This document shows, piece after piece, positions 5,933 to 6,451 of a stretch of 6,451 nucleotides of DNA; the first letter of the stretch is position 1, and each line of letters starts with the position of its first letter. Position numbers and translations under genes: made by a program. The notes beneath the pieces were generated by a model, which was given only the letters and a program-made list of their open reading frames with translations, was not told the origin of the DNA and did not search any database. The stretch is from assembly GCA_038249135.1 (NCBI GenBank), contig JBBRWO010000122.1:1-6451 (forward strand), written 5' to 3'. Source of the stretch: JBBRWO01 sp038249135. GTDB lineage: Bacteria > Actinomycetota > Coriobacteriia > Anaerosomatales > JAAXUF01.

Positions 5933-6451
5933 TCACGACTGCCCGGTCAACTCGGGCGTCGGGGTGATCTTCAGCCCGCGGAAGCCGCGCAGCCGGAGGC
6001 TGTTGCTCACTACGAAGACCGAAGACAGCGCCATGGCGGCTCCGGCGATCAGAGGGTTGAGCAGGCCGAGCATGGCGAGCGGGATTGCGGCCACGTTGTA
6101 GGCGAAGGCCCAGAACAGGTTTGACTTGATCGTGCCGAGCGTGCGTCGGGACAGCCGGATCGCATCCGCTGCCGCCATGAGGTCGCTGCGAATCAGGGTC
6201 AGGTCACTGGCCTCGATTGCGACGTCGGTACCGGTGCCCATCGCGATGCCGAGGTCGGCTGTGGCGAGTGCGACCGCGTCGTTGACGCCGTCACCGACCA
6301 TCGCCACGACCTTGCCCTCGGCCTGCAGTGCACGGATCACTTCGGCCTTTTCGGCGGGGAGCACGCCGGCCCGCACATCGTCGATGCCGATCACGACGCC
6401 AACGCTGCGAGCCACGGTTTCGTTGTCTCCGGTCAGGAGTACCGGGGTGAG
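5933..6451 (-). CDS. copA: Copper-translocating P1B-type ATPase, C-terminal part (runs off the right edge)
   Basis: The visible 172 residues are the end of a heavy-metal P-type ATPase that exports Cu+ across the cytoplasmic membrane. In order they show the P/N-domain motif TGDN (visible residues 7-10), the PxxK segment PAEK (32-35), the Mg-binding hinge GDGVND (53-58), then two membrane helices. The first carries the YN pair (AYN, 117-119) and the second MALSS (140-144); together these are the signature of the Cu+-specific P1B-1 subgroup. The residue after GDGVNDA is valine, where most homologues have proline or alanine. The phosphorylation site, metal-binding N-terminus and start lie outside the window, so specificity rests on helix signatures only. 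The gene reads in from the right and ends in a strong terminator; nothing else in the window appears co-transcribed with it. Confidence 0.93.
   Translation of the reverse strand, partial: LTPVLLTGDNETVARSVGVVIGIDDVRAGVLPAEKAEVIRALQAEGKVVAMVGDGVNDAVALATADLGIAMGTGTDVAIEASDLTLIRSDLMAAADAIRLSRRTLGTIKSNLFWAFAYNVAAIPLAMLGLLNPLIAGAAMALSSVFVVSNSLRLRGFRGLKITPTPELTGQS

Noticed and set aside
5635..5967. Plus-strand 110-codon frame between the DUF2254 gene and the copper ATPase gene.
   Set aside because: Its composition is unlike a protein, it has no ribosome binding site, it runs across the terminator hairpin and it overlaps the 3' end of the ATPase gene.
1..6451. CRISPR arrays, transposases, toxin-antitoxin pairs, tRNAs, defence or secondary-metabolite clusters.
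   Set aside because: No repeat-spacer periodicity, transposase motifs, terminal repeats, tRNA-like folds or matching proteins were seen on either strand.

Overview
The window looks like high-GC Actinomycetota DNA. Gene families, codon use and pairings (actinobacterial-type PPK2, a PadR regulator beside an ABC1 kinase, a DUF2254 membrane protein) fit a member of Microbacteriaceae best. That family-level assignment is an inference from protein style; there is no marker gene here.

Layout, left to right. Positions 1-514 (minus) hold a broken FUSC-type membrane transporter gene: a four-helix N-terminal part runs into a stop, and the family's C-terminal segment resumes immediately in another frame and leaves the left edge. 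A 152-bp divergent spacer leads to ppk2 (667-1518, plus), a polyphosphate:nucleotide phosphotransferase that may be read from a leaderless transcript. It converges with a minus-strand pair: a PadR-family repressor (3391-3972) followed 48 bp later by an ABC1/AarF/UbiB-family atypical kinase with a C-terminal membrane hairpin (1633-3342). A five-codon mini-ORF overlaps the kinase start. The 241-bp spacer 3973-4213 separates padR from a divergent DUF2254 membrane protein gene (4214-5572, plus) and carries three short inverted repeats that look like regulatory sites. The interval 5573-5932 has no confident intact gene. It contains a strong intrinsic terminator (5811-5842, minus) and a coding-looking stretch without a usable start (5608-5810, minus). 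The right edge (5933-6451, minus) is the C-terminal end of a Cu+-type P1B ATPase.

How they may work together: padR and the ABC1 kinase form a likely autoregulated two-gene unit. The DUF2254 gene shares the regulatory spacer and might respond to the same regulator. The remaining genes (FUSC remnant, PPK2, copper ATPase) look like independent transcription units for membrane transport, polyphosphate/nucleotide balance and copper efflux. I found no CRISPR array, insertion sequence, tRNA or rRNA, phage gene, or evident new defence system. The points most worth a second look are the FUSC deletion junction, the kinase mini-ORF, the palindromes of the padR/DUF2254 spacer, and the terminator-bisected stretch next to copA.
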